From Beijerinckiaceae bacterium (GTDB taxonomy: Bacteria > Pseudomonadota > Alphaproteobacteria > Rhizobiales > Beijerinckiaceae): 64,000 bases of DNA. A program made the translations under genes and the position numbers. Below are positions 61,950-64,000 of this stretch, piece after piece. The stretch is taken from positions 1-64,000 of the forward strand of contig CANGFT010000005.1 in assembly GCA_947453205.1 (NCBI GenBank), given 5' to 3'. Numbering within the stretch: position 1 is the stretch's first letter; each line of letters begins with the position of its first letter. Under the pieces are notes generated by a model that saw only the letters and a list, made by a program, of their open reading frames with translations, was not told the DNA's origin and ran no database searches.

Positions 61950-62990
61950 TCAAAGCCCGATCATGCGGGCGCCGATCCACCGGCGCCCCTGAATCTTCAG
62001 CTCGACATCGAGCACGAAGGGCGCCGCCGTTGAAAGGCCCGCCGCGCTTTGCGCCATATTCGCGACCGGCGCCAGCGGATAGGAGCCGCGCGGCTGTTCG
62101 GCGACCCAGTTCACGACTTCACCTGACGATGCGAAGGCGCGCAAGACGGCGGCGCCCAGGGCTTCGCCCGGTTGTTGCGCAAAATCCATCAGGACCGCGT
62201 GGGCGGCGTCGAAGGATTGCTGCACGCCCGCGTCGCGCGCGAAGCTGCGCACATGGCGCGTCCAAGCGCCCTTGTAGGCGAGCGAAACGCGGGCCGCATA
62301 TGTGTCGCCCAGAGGCCCCATGGAATCGGTGCGCACGAAGGCGCCGCTCGCGCTGAGATCGCAGGCGACGAGGGTGAAGCATTCCTCGGCGCCGCCAAGG
62401 CGAGCGACGGATTCGGCGGGGGCGATGAAATCGCGCGCATGGAGGCTGGCGACGTCGACGGCGCCGCAGGCGGCCTGCGCCAGCGCATCGGCCTTCGTCA
62501 GCAGGAGCCGCTCCACCGCATCAGCCTCGCCCCGCACACGCGCGAAGGCCTGCGTCACATCCACCAGCTCCACGCCGGGCGACGCAGCCAAAATCGCCTG
62601 CGCATGGCCCGCAGGAAAGTCGTCAAGCTCAAGAACGCCGATGCGCTTTGCGCCATCACGGGCGATATGTTCTCCGATGAAGGCGGAGGGACGCGGCGTG
62701 GTCGTGACCTCGCCAGCGGGCATGACCGAGCTGATCCATTCGGCCACGCGCTTTGAAAGGGCGGTGGCGAAGACCATCTCGCCCTGTGCGGGCGCATAGA
62801 GCAGACCTTCATTCCAATAAGGCGTGAAGCCGGTGAGCCACCAGACCGAACCGCCGCGCGCGATGTTGGTGTAGGCGACGAAGACGTCGACGCCCTCGCG
62901 CGCGAGCTCGGCGCGCAGGCGCGCGAGGCGATCGGCAAGAGCGGAAGCGGGAACCTCTGCGGGATCCCAGGCCATCAAACCACGACGCAT
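61950..62990 (-). CDS. M24-fold (creatinase/Xaa-Pro peptidase-like) protein, catalytic residues not evident
   Basis: This is a 346-residue protein. The N-terminal creatinase domain (about 1-140) has FVAYTNIARGGSVWWLTGFTPYWNEG. The C-terminal half resembles the pita-bread fold (SLAYKGAWTRHVRSFARD) but lacks the metal ligands Asp/Asp/His/Glu/Glu and the GHGxG motif of active M24 peptidases. The ATG at 62990 follows AGGACG. It lies seven bases after another M24-like gene, so the two may form a heteromer. A metal-free hydrolase or a pseudoenzyme are both possible. Confidence 0.78.
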   Translation of the reverse strand: MRRGLMAWDPAEVPASALADRLARLRAELAREGVDVFVAYTNIARGGSVWWLTGFTPYWNEGLLYAPAQGEMVFATALSKRVAEWISSVMPAGEVTTTPRPSAFIGEHIARDGAKRIGVLELDDFPAGHAQAILAASPGVELVDVTQAFARVRGEADAVERLLLTKADALAQAACGAVDVASLHARDFIAPAESVARLGGAEECFTLVACDLSASGAFVRTDSMGPLGDTYAARVSLAYKGAWTRHVRSFARDAGVQQSFDAAHAVLMDFAQQPGEALGAAVLRAFASSGEVVNWVAEQPRGSYPLAPVANMAQSAAGLSTAAPFVLDVELKIQGRRWIGARMIGL

Positions 62991-62997
62991 GGCGTCC

Positions 62998-64000
62998 TCA
63001 CTGCAAGGGAACGGAGAAGAGTTCGCGCTTCGTGCCGCAGAGCAGCTCATGCCCGCCCTCGCGCACCACAAGCGAATCGCCCAGCACCAGATAGCCCACC
63101 GCGGGATGATAGGTGTTGGGGTGGACGATGAGCGTCATGCCCGCCTGAAGCGTGATTTTCACATCCTCCAGAATGGCTGGCTTCTGGTCGGGGAAGAGCC
63201 CCATGCCATGGCCGCGCACGCGCGTATATTCAGACGTCACATATTCGCCAAGGCCATATTTGCGGAAGACGTCGTTCTCCGCCTTCGCCACATCAGCCGC
63301 CGTGACGCCTGCGCGCACCGTGGCGATGCCCGCCTCCATGGCCTCAAGATAGACCGCGAAAGCCTGCCGCTGCGCTTCGCTCGGCTCGCCCACCACGAGC
63401 GTGCGGCAGATCTGCGCATAATAGCCATCAAAGCAGGGCGTCAGCTCCGTCGTCACCATGTCCCCCTTCTTGAGGATCTTGCCGCCGGGCGGCGCCATGC
63501 CCCGCACCTCCTGACCGCCGACGCCGACGATCATGAAATTCTCAGGCACGCCATGGGCGCGGAAGAAGGACTCCATCTCCGCGACGAGCTCATAGTCCTT
63601 GCGGCCCGGACGCGCCGCCTGCCGGAAGATGGCGTAGCCCTGATCGGCGAGCGCGGCGGCCTTGCGCACGGCGGCGATCTCGACCTCCATCTTGGTCATG
63701 AGCAGATGTTCGACGATCTTAGCGCCATCGGCGACGCGCAGATCCTTCTCGCCATGCAGCAGACCATAGGGCAGCAGATGATAGGGGGCTGCCGCGATGT
63801 TGTGATTGCCCGCGCGCGACAACTGCCGCTTCGCCTCCTGCACGAGGGCGGGGGCGAAGATGGTTTCACAAACAGTCTCACAGCGCGCCCGCTCGCATTC
63901 GGCGGGATCGTCGAGGATCAGGGTGATGGACCCGTCCTCGCGCACGAGCGCTATGCCCTGTCCCTCCTGAATGCCGAAATCCGTCGCATAGCGCAGATGA
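62998..64000 (-). CDS. M24-fold (creatinase/Xaa-Pro peptidase-like) protein, N-terminus beyond the window
   Basis: This open frame continues off the right edge. The visible part includes LRYATDFGIQ, a linker, and the M24 domain with MTKMEVEIAAVRKAAALAD, VTTELTPCFDGYYAQICRT, RVRGHGMGL and VHPNTYHPAVGYLVLGDSL. The His of GHGMG is kept, but the canonical Asp, Asp, Glu and Glu ligands appear as Glu, Gln, His and a non-acidic residue. So it is probably not a normal metallo-aminopeptidase. Creatinase, which needs no metal, is one model. A GTG at 63945 is an internal codon, not the start. Confidence 0.82.
   Translation of the reverse strand, partial: HLRYATDFGIQEGQGIALVREDGSITLILDDPAECERARCETVCETIFAPALVQEAKRQLSRAGNHNIAAAPYHLLPYGLLHGEKDLRVADGAKIVEHLLMTKMEVEIAAVRKAAALADQGYAIFRQAARPGRKDYELVAEMESFFRAHGVPENFMIVGVGGQEVRGMAPPGGKILKKGDMVTTELTPCFDGYYAQICRTLVVGEPSEAQRQAFAVYLEAMEAGIATVRAGVTAADVAKAENDVFRKYGLGEYVTSEYTRVRGHGMGLFPDQKPAILEDVKITLQAGMTLIVHPNTYHPAVGYLVLGDSLVVREGGHELLCGTKRELFSVPLQ

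Overview
The window looks like chromosomal DNA of a GC-rich alphaproteobacterium of the order Hyphomicrobiales (Rhizobiales). I infer this from gene content and order: the lptC-lptA-lptB-rpoN-hpf-ptsN block, a DivL-type kinase with Tyr in place of the phospho-acceptor His, a TsaE/aminoglycoside-phosphotransferase-like fusion followed by a MurU-like gene and addB-addA, the trpA-accD-folC and cycM/kdsB-pheA groups, an AccD with a degenerate zinc finger, and ffs-dnaX-ybaB-recR. A flagellin at the left edge suggests motility. I see no rRNA, tRNA, phage, transposon or CRISPR.

Left accessory region (1-13.5 kb). A truncated flagellin is followed by an AT-rich gap and then catabolic or uptake genes. 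These are three Bug/TctC periplasmic binding proteins (930, 5083, 11988) with no TctA/TctB membrane partners, an E1 alpha/beta pair of a 2-oxoacid dehydrogenase without E2 or E3 plus an epimerase (2107-5073), and a leftward set of FMN hydroxyacid oxidase, Rieske oxygenase, ThDP enzyme and binding protein (5083-10547). A glycine-zipper lipoprotein, a flavin reductase and a small Gly/Trp-rich secreted protein follow.

Core region (13.6-55 kb). It carries RNase D, LPS transport (lptCAB), sigma-54, ribosome hibernation factor, PTS-Ntr EIIA, glucokinase, SAH hydrolase, divL, cell-wall recycling (AmgK/MurU-like), addBA recombination, polA, an ABC exporter, folC, accD, trpA, membrane cytochrome c, kdsB, pheA, a Ni/Co transporter, a TetR regulator, nudC, a sugar-nucleotide epimerase, SRP RNA, dnaX-ybaB-recR, a PHA-granule-type protein, three overlapping redox genes and queC.

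Right accessory region (55.3-64 kb). A Tat-exported ThDP enzyme is paired with a periplasmic cytochrome c and closed by a strong terminator. A second rightward unit follows: Fe(II)/2-oxoglutarate oxygenase, D-2-hydroxyacid dehydrogenase, a fourth Bug/TctC protein and an ACMSD-like amidohydrolase. It faces two M24-fold proteins that lack the canonical metal ligands. The two accessory regions share a theme of a binding protein, a ThDP enzyme and oxidative enzymes, which suggests uptake and oxidation of small organic acids whose identity I cannot determine. The exported ThDP enzyme with its cytochrome is the best candidate for an undescribed system.
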